NCBI RefSeq assembly: GCF_006494365.1
Contig: NZ_VHIP01000004.1
Span: 124,001-188,000 of the forward strand
Length of the DNA: 64,000 nucleotides
Reading direction: 5' to 3'
Origin: Aestuariibacter sp. GS-14
GTDB taxonomy: Bacteria > Pseudomonadota > Gammaproteobacteria > Enterobacterales > Alteromonadaceae
The position numbers and the translations under genes are program-made. A model generated the notes under the pieces. The model worked only from the letters and a program-made list of their open reading frames with translations. It had not been told where the DNA came from and ran no database searches. Positions 56,662-64,000 of this stretch are shown piece after piece (within the stretch, counting starts at the first letter, position 1; every line of letters begins with the position of its first letter).

Positions 56662-57275
56662 CACAGCGCGGTTTTACGTTAATCGAAATTCTCATCGCCA
56701 TGGCCATTTTTACCATGATAGGCCTGGCCTCAACCGCCCTGCTTACCACGGTAATAGACAGCGATGAGGCGTCCAGTGAGAAATTTGCCGAATTACAGCA
56801 ACTACAGCGCTTTATGCTGACGCTTGAGCGCGATGTGCTGCAAGCCGTTGACCGCCCGGTAAGGGTTGAAGGCGAAGAAAATAAAACCGTGTTTCGCGGC
56901 GGAGAGCTGGACGACAGCGATGCCGACGGCATGGCATTTGTGCGAGGCGGCTGGCACAATCCTAAACTCATGTTACCGCGCAGCACCTTACAGGGCGTGG
57001 CTTACCGCCTAAAAGACAACAACATTGAAAGACTCAGCACGGTTTACGTTGATAATGTATTGGGCTACGAGCCCAAAGTAAGGGTAGTGCTCAGCGACGT
57101 GAAAGATTTTCAACTGGAATTCAACACCGGTGAAGAAGAGGGGCGCAATAACAGCTGGCACGACAGCTTTACCGGCGAGCGATTACCCGACGGCATACGA
57201 GTAACCATTGTTACGGAAAACGGCAACGAATACATTCGCGTATTTGCGATTGGCGGAGTCGTCAGCAATGGGTAA
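56658..57275 (+). CDS. gspJ: Minor pseudopilin GspJ
   Basis: The 205 residues have the short leader MTQRG and the helix FTLIEILIAMAIFTMIGLAS. The following helix DEASSEKFAELQQLQRFMLTLERDVLQAVDRPVR is the typical GspJ pattern. It overlaps the start of gspK by 8 bases. Confidence 0.95.
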   Translation: MTQRGFTLIEILIAMAIFTMIGLASTALLTTVIDSDEASSEKFAELQQLQRFMLTLERDVLQAVDRPVRVEGEENKTVFRGGELDDSDADGMAFVRGGWHNPKLMLPRSTLQGVAYRLKDNNIERLSTVYVDNVLGYEPKVRVVLSDVKDFQLEFNTGEEEGRNNSWHDSFTGERLPDGIRVTIVTENGNEYIRVFAIGGVVSNG

Positions 57276-58254
57276 CGCTAAGTATCAACAGGGCGCCGCG
57301 CTGCTCATTGTATTGATGATAGTGGCGCTTGTTGCCATTATTGCTACCGAGATGGGCGCCCGGCTTCAACTCCAGGTTCAGCGCGCCATTAATATCAAAG
57401 ACAACAATCAGGCATACTGGTATGCCGTTAGTGCCGAAGAATATGCCCGCAAGTCAATTGCTACGTTAATGCAGGAAACCGGTGACAAGATCCATTTAAA
57501 CCAGCCCTGGGCAGAAGCGTTTGAATACCCGATGGACAGCGGCGGCATCAGTGCCCGACTGGAAGATATGCAAAGCTGTTTTAATTTAAATGCCTTGCCC
57601 GACGCCAACCAACAAAATGCGTCTGCCACGGAGCCTTCGGAGGCCCTGATTGCTTTTGCGCGCCTGTTGCAGTTGGTAAACGAAGACATCGACAGTTACA
57701 CCGTAGATACCATCCGCGATTCACTGGGCGATTGGATCGACAGCGACGATCAAATGCGCGTTTATGGTGCCGAAGAAAGCGAGTACGCGTCGCGGGAATT
57801 CCCCTATCTGGCAGCCAACAGCATGATGGCGAGCCAGTCGGAACTGCGCCTGATTAATGGTGTGGAACCACAGTGGCTGGATAGTTTGTTGCCTATGGTG
57901 TGTGTCATTCCTGCCAGCAATCTGATGTCGGTGAATGTAAATACCCTGTCGGAAGATCACGCGCCGTTGCTTGCTGCACTTACCGGATTAAGCACCGACC
58001 AGGCCAACAGTGTGATCGCTGCACGCCCACAGGATGGCTGGGACGACGTAAACGATTTTCTTGCAGAGCCAGACATTGCGGCCCTGCAATTAACCACTAC
58101 CCAAACAGAATGGTTCGCCGTCACCACAGAGTATTTTATTTTACATACCAAGAGCCGTTACAATGAGGCAAGTTTTGCTATGGCGACAGTGTTTAATGCC
58201 ACCTCAGCGGGGGATGTAACTGTGTTACGGCGCGAATTTGGAGTCTTAAAATAA
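57268..58254 (+). CDS. gspK: Minor pseudopilin GspK
   Basis: GspK caps the pseudopilus. The start at 57268 gives 328 residues beginning MGNAKYQQGAALLIVLMIVALVAIIATEM; the earlier start at 57208 lies inside gspJ. GspK lacks the usual Glu5, as seen here. The large body has QSCFNLNALPD, SLGDWIDSD and NVNTLSEDHAPLLAALTGLS, marks of this family. It overlaps gspL by one base. Confidence 0.95.
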   Translation: MGNAKYQQGAALLIVLMIVALVAIIATEMGARLQLQVQRAINIKDNNQAYWYAVSAEEYARKSIATLMQETGDKIHLNQPWAEAFEYPMDSGGISARLEDMQSCFNLNALPDANQQNASATEPSEALIAFARLLQLVNEDIDSYTVDTIRDSLGDWIDSDDQMRVYGAEESEYASREFPYLAANSMMASQSELRLINGVEPQWLDSLLPMVCVIPASNLMSVNVNTLSEDHAPLLAALTGLSTDQANSVIAARPQDGWDDVNDFLAEPDIAALQLTTTQTEWFAVTTEYFILHTKSRYNEASFAMATVFNATSAGDVTVLRREFGVLK

Positions 58255-59456
58255 TGGAACAGTTAGTTGTCAGACTTGGCACCGCTATTTCCGATCCGGT
58301 CCACTGGGTTGTTTGGTCTACTCAGGATCAGGATGTGATCGCCAGCGGCGAACTGCCCGACGCCAGCGCACTGGCCAGCCTTACCGAACGCACCCGCCTG
58401 CGCAAAGCGCTGGTGCTGGTGCCCGGAGCAGACGTCAGGCTGTGTCAGGTAGAACTGCCGCCTAAGGCTAACCGCAAAATCCTGAACGCAATCCCTTACA
58501 TGCTGGAAGACGAGTTGGCGAACGACATCAGCGAACTGTTTTTTGCCTTTGGGCCCAAATCAGGCAATCAGCAAAGTGTAGCGATAGTAAGCCACGATGC
58601 GTTAACGCAATGGCAACAATGGATTGAAGATGCCGGATTTATTTGCGACATCCTGATGCCCGACACCTTAGCGCTGCCGCAGCCGGAGCCTCAGCACTGG
58701 AGCGCCATAGCGCTGGGCGATCAGCTGATTGTGCGCCAGGGTAACTGGCAAGGTGTGCAGGGTGAAGCCAACTTTATTACCGGTGTACTGGCATTTCAGG
58801 CCAAACAAATCCCCGAGGGTATTACCGTGAATGCCTTGTCGGACCTGGATTTACACGCAGTGCCCAACATTACCGTTACCGCCGACGAGTCAGGGCTACC
58901 GCCCGCAGGCAAACTGGCAAAAGCAGCGTTGTCTGCCTCATTTAACCTGCTCCAAGGTCAGTATAAGGTTAAAAAGCAACACAATCAGGTGTGGCAGCTG
59001 TGGCGCACGCCAGTGATATTACTCGGCCTGGTGGTGGTCCTTACGCTGGGCGAGAAAGCGCTGCAATTACAACAACTCAAACAACAAAACGATGAATTGA
59101 CCGCACAGATTGATACGGTGATTAAACAGGGATTCCCTGATTTGGGCGCATACCGAGATGCCCGCACACGTATCGAGCGCGAAATGGCAGATCTGGAGCA
59201 GGGCGGCAACGGCGGGTCAGTACTGGTTATGCTGGCACAGTTAAACAGTGCATTTGCCAGCTCTAAGGTAACACCACAAACCATCACCTTTAACGCCAAT
59301 CGCAGTGAGATCCGCATGCAGGCTGAGGGTAAGGATTTTGATGCTCTCGACGCCTTTAAACGTCGTGCCGAAGCAGCTGGATTCAGTGTGGAGCAGGGCG
59401 CAATTAATAAGCGCGACGACAAGGTGATTGGCACAATGGCAATAAGGGGCGCGTAA
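58254..59456 (+). CDS. gspL: Type II secretion protein GspL
   Basis: GspL binds GspE on the cytoplasmic side. The 400 residues have the actin-like cytoplasmic domain (ALVLVPGADVRLCQVELPPKANRKILNAIPYMLED), a membrane helix at about 251-270, and a periplasmic ferredoxin-like domain. The stop overlaps the ATG of gspM. Confidence 0.95.
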   Translation: MEQLVVRLGTAISDPVHWVVWSTQDQDVIASGELPDASALASLTERTRLRKALVLVPGADVRLCQVELPPKANRKILNAIPYMLEDELANDISELFFAFGPKSGNQQSVAIVSHDALTQWQQWIEDAGFICDILMPDTLALPQPEPQHWSAIALGDQLIVRQGNWQGVQGEANFITGVLAFQAKQIPEGITVNALSDLDLHAVPNITVTADESGLPPAGKLAKAALSASFNLLQGQYKVKKQHNQVWQLWRTPVILLGLVVVLTLGEKALQLQQLKQQNDELTAQIDTVIKQGFPDLGAYRDARTRIEREMADLEQGGNGGSVLVMLAQLNSAFASSKVTPQTITFNANRSEIRMQAEGKDFDALDAFKRRAEAAGFSVEQGAINKRDDKVIGTMAIRGA

Positions 59457-59932
59457 TGGACAAGTTAAAGCAAAAATTTGCCGCCCTCACCGAGCGCGAA
59501 CAGCGTTTGGTTATGCTCTCCGCTATTGTTGTAGTGGTAGGTTTATTCTACTGGGGCGTATGGGCACCACTTAACCAGAGTATTGCCCAGCAAACCAAGC
59601 AACTTGGCAATAACAAGGCACTGTTAAGCTGGGTAGAGGAGCAGGCCGCTCGCGCCACTTTCCTGCGCAGCAGCCAAACAGGTAAACGCAGCTTAAATGG
59701 CTCGCTGCAACAGGCCGTTACATCGTCCAGCAGTCAGTTCTCGCTGGTTATCTCTCGTATGCAGCCGCAAGGAGAAGATCTGCAGGTGTGGATTGATGAA
59801 GCCGCCTTTAACAATCTGGTTGCCTGGCTCGATCATCTGGAATCCCGTGGCGTGAATATAGACCAACTGGATGTGACTGAAGCAGACGCTTCAGGCATGA
59901 TTAAAGTAAGACGATTGGTACTGAGTAAATGA
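59456..59932 (+). CDS. gspM: Type II secretion protein GspM
   Basis: GspM is the inner-membrane partner of GspL. The 158 residues have a short cytoplasmic start (TEREQRLVMLSA), one membrane helix (about 18-38) and a periplasmic ferredoxin-like domain with LDHLESRGVNIDQLDV. The end overlaps gspN by four bases. Confidence 0.95.
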   Translation: MDKLKQKFAALTEREQRLVMLSAIVVVVGLFYWGVWAPLNQSIAQQTKQLGNNKALLSWVEEQAARATFLRSSQTGKRSLNGSLQQAVTSSSSQFSLVISRMQPQGEDLQVWIDEAAFNNLVAWLDHLESRGVNIDQLDVTEADASGMIKVRRLVLSK

Positions 59933-60693
59933 TAAAACAGTATTGGCGATGGATCCTCGCCGCCCTTTTTCTCTATCTCATTTTATTGATCGCTTACATG
60001 CCAGCAGCGCAGATTGCCTACCGGGTACCCTTACCCGATACGGTGAAACTGGGCAATGTTTCGGGCACACTGTGGAAAGGCGAAGTTGATCGCCTGGTGG
60101 TGAACAATATGCCGATACAACGGCTTAGCTGGGAACTGTCTGCTTTGCCGTTGCTAATGGGTAAACTGTCGGTAAGTCTGGATGCAGGTAATATGCGTTC
60201 TTCCGATGCGATTGCGTTCAAAGGCCCGGTAAAACTGGATTTATTCGCCGAAGGCAACCTTACCGCCAGCGATTTTTTGCTGTTTTTACCCGTTGACCGC
60301 GTATTGTCAGAAGTGCAATTACCGTTGCCAGTAGACGCAGGTGGGCGCTTTCGCGTAAACGTAGAGTCACTGAGTCTTGAGGCGGGCAAATGCGCACAGA
60401 TGATGGCCTATGGTGACTGGCTGAATGCCACGGTTGCTGGCACCCAAGGTCCTATTGAGCTTGGCAACTATACGGCCTCGCTGCGCTGCGACAATCAGCA
60501 ATATCTGATATCGGTAACTGAGCCAAATTTATTGGGGTTAACCCTGGATGTACAAGCGGCTACCGACCTTTCGGGATTAACGCTAACGTCGAAATTTAAG
60601 CCTGATCCGTCACTTCACCAGGAAGTGCATGAGGCAGCACAATTCTTTGGTCAGCCCGATAGCGAAGGCTATATTCATTACGATATTCGTTAA
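59929..60693 (+). CDS. gspN: Type II secretion protein GspN
   Basis: The 254 residues have an N-terminal membrane helix (about 6-24) and a beta-rich periplasmic part with VSGTLWKGEVDRL, SWELSALPLLMGKL and a mature end without further helices. GspN is an accessory part of many type II systems and is absent from some. It closes the operon; a terminator follows. Confidence 0.92.
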   Translation: MIKQYWRWILAALFLYLILLIAYMPAAQIAYRVPLPDTVKLGNVSGTLWKGEVDRLVVNNMPIQRLSWELSALPLLMGKLSVSLDAGNMRSSDAIAFKGPVKLDLFAEGNLTASDFLLFLPVDRVLSEVQLPLPVDAGGRFRVNVESLSLEAGKCAQMMAYGDWLNATVAGTQGPIELGNYTASLRCDNQQYLISVTEPNLLGLTLDVQAATDLSGLTLTSKFKPDPSLHQEVHEAAQFFGQPDSEGYIHYDIR

Positions 60694-60706
60694 AAATAAT
60701 TAATTG

Positions 60707-60742
60707 TTTTCACTCAGGCCGTATCGGCGGCCAGAGTGAAAA
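60707..60742. terminator. Bidirectional terminator between gspN and the leftward membrane gene
   Basis: TTTTCACTC, a bulge, GGCC, an 8-base loop, then GGCC and GAGTGAAAA form a 13-bp stem with T- and A-rich flanks. It ends gspN on the plus strand and the 60751 gene on the minus strand. Confidence 0.8.
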
Positions 60743-60750
60743 TGCTTTAC

Positions 60751-61146
60751 TTAGTTAAACCACTGCCAGCGGTTGCGGGTAGTCAGAAATATCACTAATC
60801 CTCCCACCAAGCCAAACAGCGCCCCCAGAATACCTACTCCCAGATAAATGTTAATCACAAACGCAATGGCAACAGAGAGGTACATGCCGTAAACCGCCCA
60901 CTTTTTCCAGCACCATATACCCACGGCTATGGCGAAATTGATGGTGCTCATCACCCCGAAGAAATAGACAATGCCGATTGTTGCTTTCGGGTGTACCGAT
61001 ACAATGACATCCGGTGAGGTAAAATAGGCGAATGCGGTAAGAGGGTTAGCTATAAACATTAAAATAAGCAATGCCGTTAGCCAAAATCCACGTGTTATTT
61101 GCGGTGGCTTATCGTGTTCTTTATTGATCGCGGACGCTTCCTGCAT
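60751..61146 (-). CDS. Small four-helix membrane protein of unknown function
   Basis: From the ATG at 61146 (GAGGGAG upstream, better than the GTG at 61152) the protein has 131 residues. There is a short hydrophilic start and four hydrophobic segments at about 21-41, 56-76, 82-103 and 106-123. I recognise no family with certainty; the layout is like DUF2569-type proteins. It follows the MalM-like lipoprotein gene after 10 bases, so the two are cotranscribed. Confidence 0.75.
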   Translation of the reverse strand: MQEASAINKEHDKPPQITRGFWLTALLILMFIANPLTAFAYFTSPDVIVSVHPKATIGIVYFFGVMSTINFAIAVGIWCWKKWAVYGMYLSVAIAFVINIYLGVGILGALFGLVGGLVIFLTTRNRWQWFN

Positions 61147-61156
61147 GAGCACTCCC

Positions 61157-61717
61157 TCAGTAAAAGGTTAATTCAATTTTACCGGTAGGCGCATTTTCCA
61201 GCTGAATGGACGTGCCGCCGCTAACGGTAACAAACCCACCTTTTTTGTACGGGGCCTGGGTGTATACAATAATGTAGGCGGTGTGCTGCGGGGTGCGTTT
61301 GCCGCCCAGCATGTGGGCATTACTGTCGCCGTTGAAACTGCCATCATAAAATGTCATATCCATGGTGCCCTGTTCGATGGCATTAAACTGACTATCTAAA
61401 AACAGCAGATACGGCTGCATATACTGGCCAATAAACATGCCGTTAAAGTAGCTTTTAATTTGTATATTGGATTGCTGAAGTTCAGCGGGAATTGCCAGAG
61501 CGCCAAAATACGTTTTACCGTGGCCAAAGTCGAACACCGGGGCGCCTTTTTCGTTCAGTTCAAATGTTGCCACCTTGGTACTGTTTAATGGCTGATAACT
61601 AATGTTACTGATATCTGAACAGCACAGTTTTTTTTGCTTCAACGCGTTATTTTGATCGGCAATAGTTGTAACACACGCGCTAAGCAACAAGCTCAGGCTT
61701 AATAGTAAGTACTTCAC
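61157..61717 (-). CDS. MalM-like lipoprotein
   Basis: The GTG at 61717 with AGGGAGA upstream begins VKYLLLSLSLLLSAC, a lipobox with Cys15, giving 186 residues; the frame is also open from a TTG at 61735. The mature part opens with CCSDISNISYQPL and continues with FDFGHGKTYFGALAIPAEL and YLLFLDSQFNAIEQG, a pattern I associate with the MalM (maltose operon periplasmic protein) family, which includes many lipoproteins outside maltose operons. No maltose genes are nearby. The match is from memory. Confidence 0.6.
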   Translation of the reverse strand: MKYLLLSLSLLLSACVTTIADQNNALKQKKLCCSDISNISYQPLNSTKVATFELNEKGAPVFDFGHGKTYFGALAIPAELQQSNIQIKSYFNGMFIGQYMQPYLLFLDSQFNAIEQGTMDMTFYDGSFNGDSNAHMLGGKRTPQHTAYIIVYTQAPYKKGGFVTVSGGTSIQLENAPTGKIELTFY

Positions 61718-61898
61718 AATCTGTCTCCCTAACAATTGCGGGCAATATCCAAAACGGTCACCAGCCCCAACTGTAATAATTATTGATCCGTTATGGTAAT
61801 CAACAGCTTAACGTTAAGCCCGGTGGGTATGCCAGCAGATCTTCGGGCCGGCAAATAATTTATGCAGTTGATGCCGGGACTTACCCGGCTGGTGTAGA

Positions 61899-62429
61899 TC
61901 AAGCAGAAAACAAACTGGCGTGATTAAATGGCGACATGGCCAGGATCACCGCCAGCTCGTAGACGCTTTGACGGGTAGCCAGGTTATTGGTGAGTAAACC
62001 AATGGCACCGCCTTTTTGTTTTACATTTACGGTATTGAATGTACGGTCCATCACTGGTCCTAGCTCTTCACCGTTCACCAACGCCTGATACACACTGTTG
62101 GGAAGAGGTAAATTGGCACTGCGGCCTACCGACCACTGTTTTCCATTACAAATGGCTACATACGCAAATGTTGCGGGGCCATCTTCAAAACAATCCACGC
62201 CGCCCTCTATGGCGATATACCAATCGGCTTGTTGCGTTTGCATACAGGCTTTTACGCGGTTTACCGCGCCTAAACGGGTTTCAGCTTCGGTCATCGGCTG
62301 ATCGGCCACCAAACTGGGCGCATCCACACCTAGCACGTCCTGCTCGCCAATATTACCCAGCACCTTATCCATAGCAATGCGTGCAGCATTAACTTTTACC
62401 GGGTTCTGCGACCCTACTACAAGCTTCAT
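61899..62429 (-). CDS. yjjX: Inosine/xanthosine triphosphatase YjjX
   Basis: YjjX hydrolyses non-canonical nucleoside triphosphates (ITP, XTP) and removes them from the pool. The 176 residues show the family start MKLVVGSQNPVKVNAARIA, then SLVADQPMTEAETRLGAVNRVKAC, AIEGGVDCFEDGPATFAYVAI, and GAIGLLTNNLATRQSVYELAVILAM. AGGAG lies 8 bases before the ATG. It follows yrfG by 13 bases on the same strand. Confidence 0.93.
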   Translation of the reverse strand: MKLVVGSQNPVKVNAARIAMDKVLGNIGEQDVLGVDAPSLVADQPMTEAETRLGAVNRVKACMQTQQADWYIAIEGGVDCFEDGPATFAYVAICNGKQWSVGRSANLPLPNSVYQALVNGEELGPVMDRTFNTVNVKQKGGAIGLLTNNLATRQSVYELAVILAMSPFNHASLFSA

Positions 62430-62442
62430 TATCTGACTCCTG

Positions 62443-63126
62443 CTATTTAACTGGCGGGTTGTTGCGAATATCGTTCAACAGGGTGCGATAGTCGGTTACC
62501 GCTGGAAAAGCCCTGATATCCCTCACCGGCTGCTTGCTGTCGGGGTTACTTACCGCCAACAAATGCTTAATACCAAAGGTTTTTGCCGCTTCAAGAATAG
62601 TTAAACTGTCGTCTACAAACAGTGTGGTAGCAGGATCAAAACCCAAACGCTGCTGAAGCGCCCGCCACAGCTCTTGCGACTCTTTAGTCACGCCAAACTC
62701 ATGGGTTGAGATAAGCGTATCAATATGCGAATCGAGCTGAGTATGTTCCACTTTCAATGACAAACTGCCTGGGTGAGCATTGGTTACCAGCACAACGTCG
62801 CGGCCGCTGTCGTGCAATGCATCTAAAAACGGAATGGTATCGTCGCGCATTGCAATCAGGTGTTCAATTTCCCGCTTTGCAGCAACAATATCCATGTTCA
62901 GATAGTCCGCCCAGTAATCCAGACAGTACCACTCTATTTTGCCGCTTACCCGCTCGTAATGCGCTGTCATCTCGGCCCGACACGCCTCTAATGGCTTGCC
63001 TGAACGCTCAGCTATTTTCCGGGGTAAATGCTCCAGCCAAAATTGATTGTCAAAATGCAAGTCCAACAAGGTGCCGTCCATATCCAGCAACACCGTTTTG
63101 ATTTCTTTCCAGGGCAGAAATGGCAA
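62443..63126 (-). CDS. yrfG: GMP/IMP nucleotidase YrfG (HAD superfamily)
   Basis: YrfG dephosphorylates purine nucleotides in E. coli. The TTG at 63124-63126 with AAGGA 7 bases upstream gives 227 residues, in line with E. coli; the frame is open to 63222 but those residues overlap the nudE start region and have no similarity. The HAD motifs are LLDMDGTLLDL (catalytic Asp), LVTNAHPGSLSLKVEH, then TKESQELW and LFVDDSLTILEAA. It is divergent from nudE, its neighbour in E. coli as well. Confidence 0.93.
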   Translation of the reverse strand: MPFLPWKEIKTVLLDMDGTLLDLHFDNQFWLEHLPRKIAERSGKPLEACRAEMTAHYERVSGKIEWYCLDYWADYLNMDIVAAKREIEHLIAMRDDTIPFLDALHDSGRDVVLVTNAHPGSLSLKVEHTQLDSHIDTLISTHEFGVTKESQELWRALQQRLGFDPATTLFVDDSLTILEAAKTFGIKHLLAVSNPDSKQPVRDIRAFPAVTDYRTLLNDIRNNPPVK

Positions 63127-63194
63127 GCGCTTTTCCTTCAAATACGTTAATCTTAAGATTGACACTATGATAACGAAAGACTGACCTGAACAAC

Positions 63195-63767
63195 ATGAGC
63201 AATATGGAAAAGGACAAAACATTGCCTATTATCCATCAGCGGGAAATTGTGGCAGAAAGCCGTTTTTTTCGCGTGGAACGCGTAGATCTGGAATTTTCCA
63301 ATGGCGCTACCCGCCAGTTTGAACGCATGGCTGGCTACAGCCGCGGTGCGGTAATGATTGTTGCCGTTCAGGATGGACACTTTTTGTTAGTCAGAGAATA
63401 TGCTGCGGGCACCCATTCCTACGAACTCGGGTTCCCCAAAGGATTGATTGATCAGGGTGAAAGTGCGCTTGAGGCAGCCAACCGGGAATTACAGGAAGAA
63501 GCGGGCTTTGGCGCGAAGTGTTTAGAGGAAATACACAGCGTTAATATGGCGCCAACCTTCTTCAATGCGCGCATGACTATTGTGATCGCCCGCGATTTGT
63601 ATCCCCAGAGCCTGCCCGGTGACGAACCAGAGCCACTGGAAGTTGTGCGCTGGCCAATCAACCAAACCGATGAATTACTCGCCCGCGACGACTTTATAGA
63701 AGCCCGCTGCGTCGCCGCGCTTTTCCTTGCTCAAAAGTGGTTAAAGGAGCACCCCGACTATGCCTGA
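63195..63767 (+). CDS. nudE: ADP compounds hydrolase NudE (Nudix)
   Basis: NudE hydrolyses ADP-ribose, NADH and diadenosine compounds. The 190 residues contain the Nudix box GLIDQGESALEAANRELQEEAGF, with the Glu residues that bind magnesium. The start at 63195 (MSNMEKDK) or the internal ATG at 63204 are both possible. The last 8 bases overlap the cysQ start, which couples the two genes. Confidence 0.95.
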   Translation: MSNMEKDKTLPIIHQREIVAESRFFRVERVDLEFSNGATRQFERMAGYSRGAVMIVAVQDGHFLLVREYAAGTHSYELGFPKGLIDQGESALEAANRELQEEAGFGAKCLEEIHSVNMAPTFFNARMTIVIARDLYPQSLPGDEPEPLEVVRWPINQTDELLARDDFIEARCVAALFLAQKWLKEHPDYA

Positions 63768-64000
63768 ACACACCGATGAAGCCTTATTAAATATTGCCAA
63801 AGAAGCCGCTGTTGCTGCCGGCGAGGCAATTATGACCCTTTACGACGAGGGAGACTTCGAAAGTTATCAAAAAGCCGATGATTCACCGGTAACCAGCGCC
63901 GATTACAAAGCCAACGAAATTATCTGCCAGCATCTCAAGCTCAATACACCCGATATTCCCATTTTGTCGGAAGAGAATAAGCACGCGAGTCTGGAAGAAC
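63760..64000 (+). CDS. cysQ: 3'(2'),5'-bisphosphate nucleotidase CysQ, 5' part
   Basis: The gene runs past the window end. The visible 80 residues begin at the ATG at 63760 (AAAGGAG 10 bases upstream) and match the CysQ N-terminus: a helix with IAKEAAVAAGEAIMTLYD, then SYQKADDSPVTSADYKAN with the conserved Asp, and the metal-binding start IPILSEE. CysQ degrades PAP from sulfate assimilation. It overlaps nudE by 8 bases. It is intact as far as it can be seen. Confidence 0.93.
   Translation, partial: MPEHTDEALLNIAKEAAVAAGEAIMTLYDEGDFESYQKADDSPVTSADYKANEIICQHLKLNTPDIPILSEENKHASLEE

Noticed and set aside
1-64000. Search for tRNA, rRNA, CRISPR arrays, IS transposases and restriction systems.
   Set aside because: I found none that I could support by reading the sequence; a covariance-model search would be needed to exclude small RNAs.

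Overview
The window reads as a chromosomal segment of a marine gammaproteobacterium close to Alteromonadaceae/Shewanellaceae. The evidence is a set of housekeeping blocks in orders typical of gammaproteobacteria (fxsA-cutA-dsbD, aroQ-accB-accC, prmA-dusB-fis-purH-purD, ompR-envZ, pckA-hslO-hslR, gspC-N, yrfG/nudE-cysQ), together with NhaD, a HiPIP and a DUF3718-type small secreted protein. No tRNA, rRNA, CRISPR array, IS transposase or prophage was recognised. The base assignment of the genus is inference.

Layout. 1-3.3 kb: the end of an unidentified gene, then fxsA, cutA and dsbD. 3.6-14.2 kb: a complete chemotaxis-type signalling operon. It opens with a membrane receptor, a STAS protein and a REC-PP2C-HATPase protein (a partner-switching module), followed by cheY-cheA-cheW-receptor-cheR-cheD-cheB, the order of the Pseudomonas che2 (F7-like) system. 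It lies between dsbD and aroQ, which are often close neighbours. 14.8-17.0 kb: aroQ-accBC. 17.1-25.7 kb: an accessory stretch with a candidate sRNA, an outer-membrane-protein/CAP-protein operon, a DUF3718-like protein, a FAN1-like nuclease fused to a DEDDh exonuclease next to an HNH protein, a CPXCG protein, a flavin reductase, a HiPIP and an amidase lipoprotein. 25.8-32.2 kb: prmA, dusB-fis, purH, an exported methyltransferase and purD. 32.3-36.2 kb: a small membrane protein, a voltage-gated-type potassium channel, an orphan phosphoribulokinase and NhaD. 36.3-38.3 kb: ompR-envZ.

38.4-45.9 kb: a second accessory block, with three leftward envelope genes (PKD-repeat lipoprotein, a membrane protein, a small periplasmic protein) facing a rightward ECF sigma factor and Ser/Thr kinase. 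The sigma factor lacks the acidic motif of region 2.2 and has threonines there, as in the kinase-activated EcfP/PknT systems. 46-49.3 kb: pckA, hslO, hslR. 49.4-60.7 kb: a full type II secretion operon gspC-N. 60.7-64 kb: a small membrane protein, a MalM-like lipoprotein, yjjX, yrfG, nudE and the start of cysQ.

Two copies of an inverted-repeat element that share the same 32-bp end sit at 14.33 kb (69 bp) and 19.56 kb (264 bp). The longer one carries two nested stem-loops. The items most worth following up are the sigma/kinase cassette with its divergent envelope genes, the partner-switch/chemotaxis operon, the FAN1-DEDDh fusion, and the structured repeat element.
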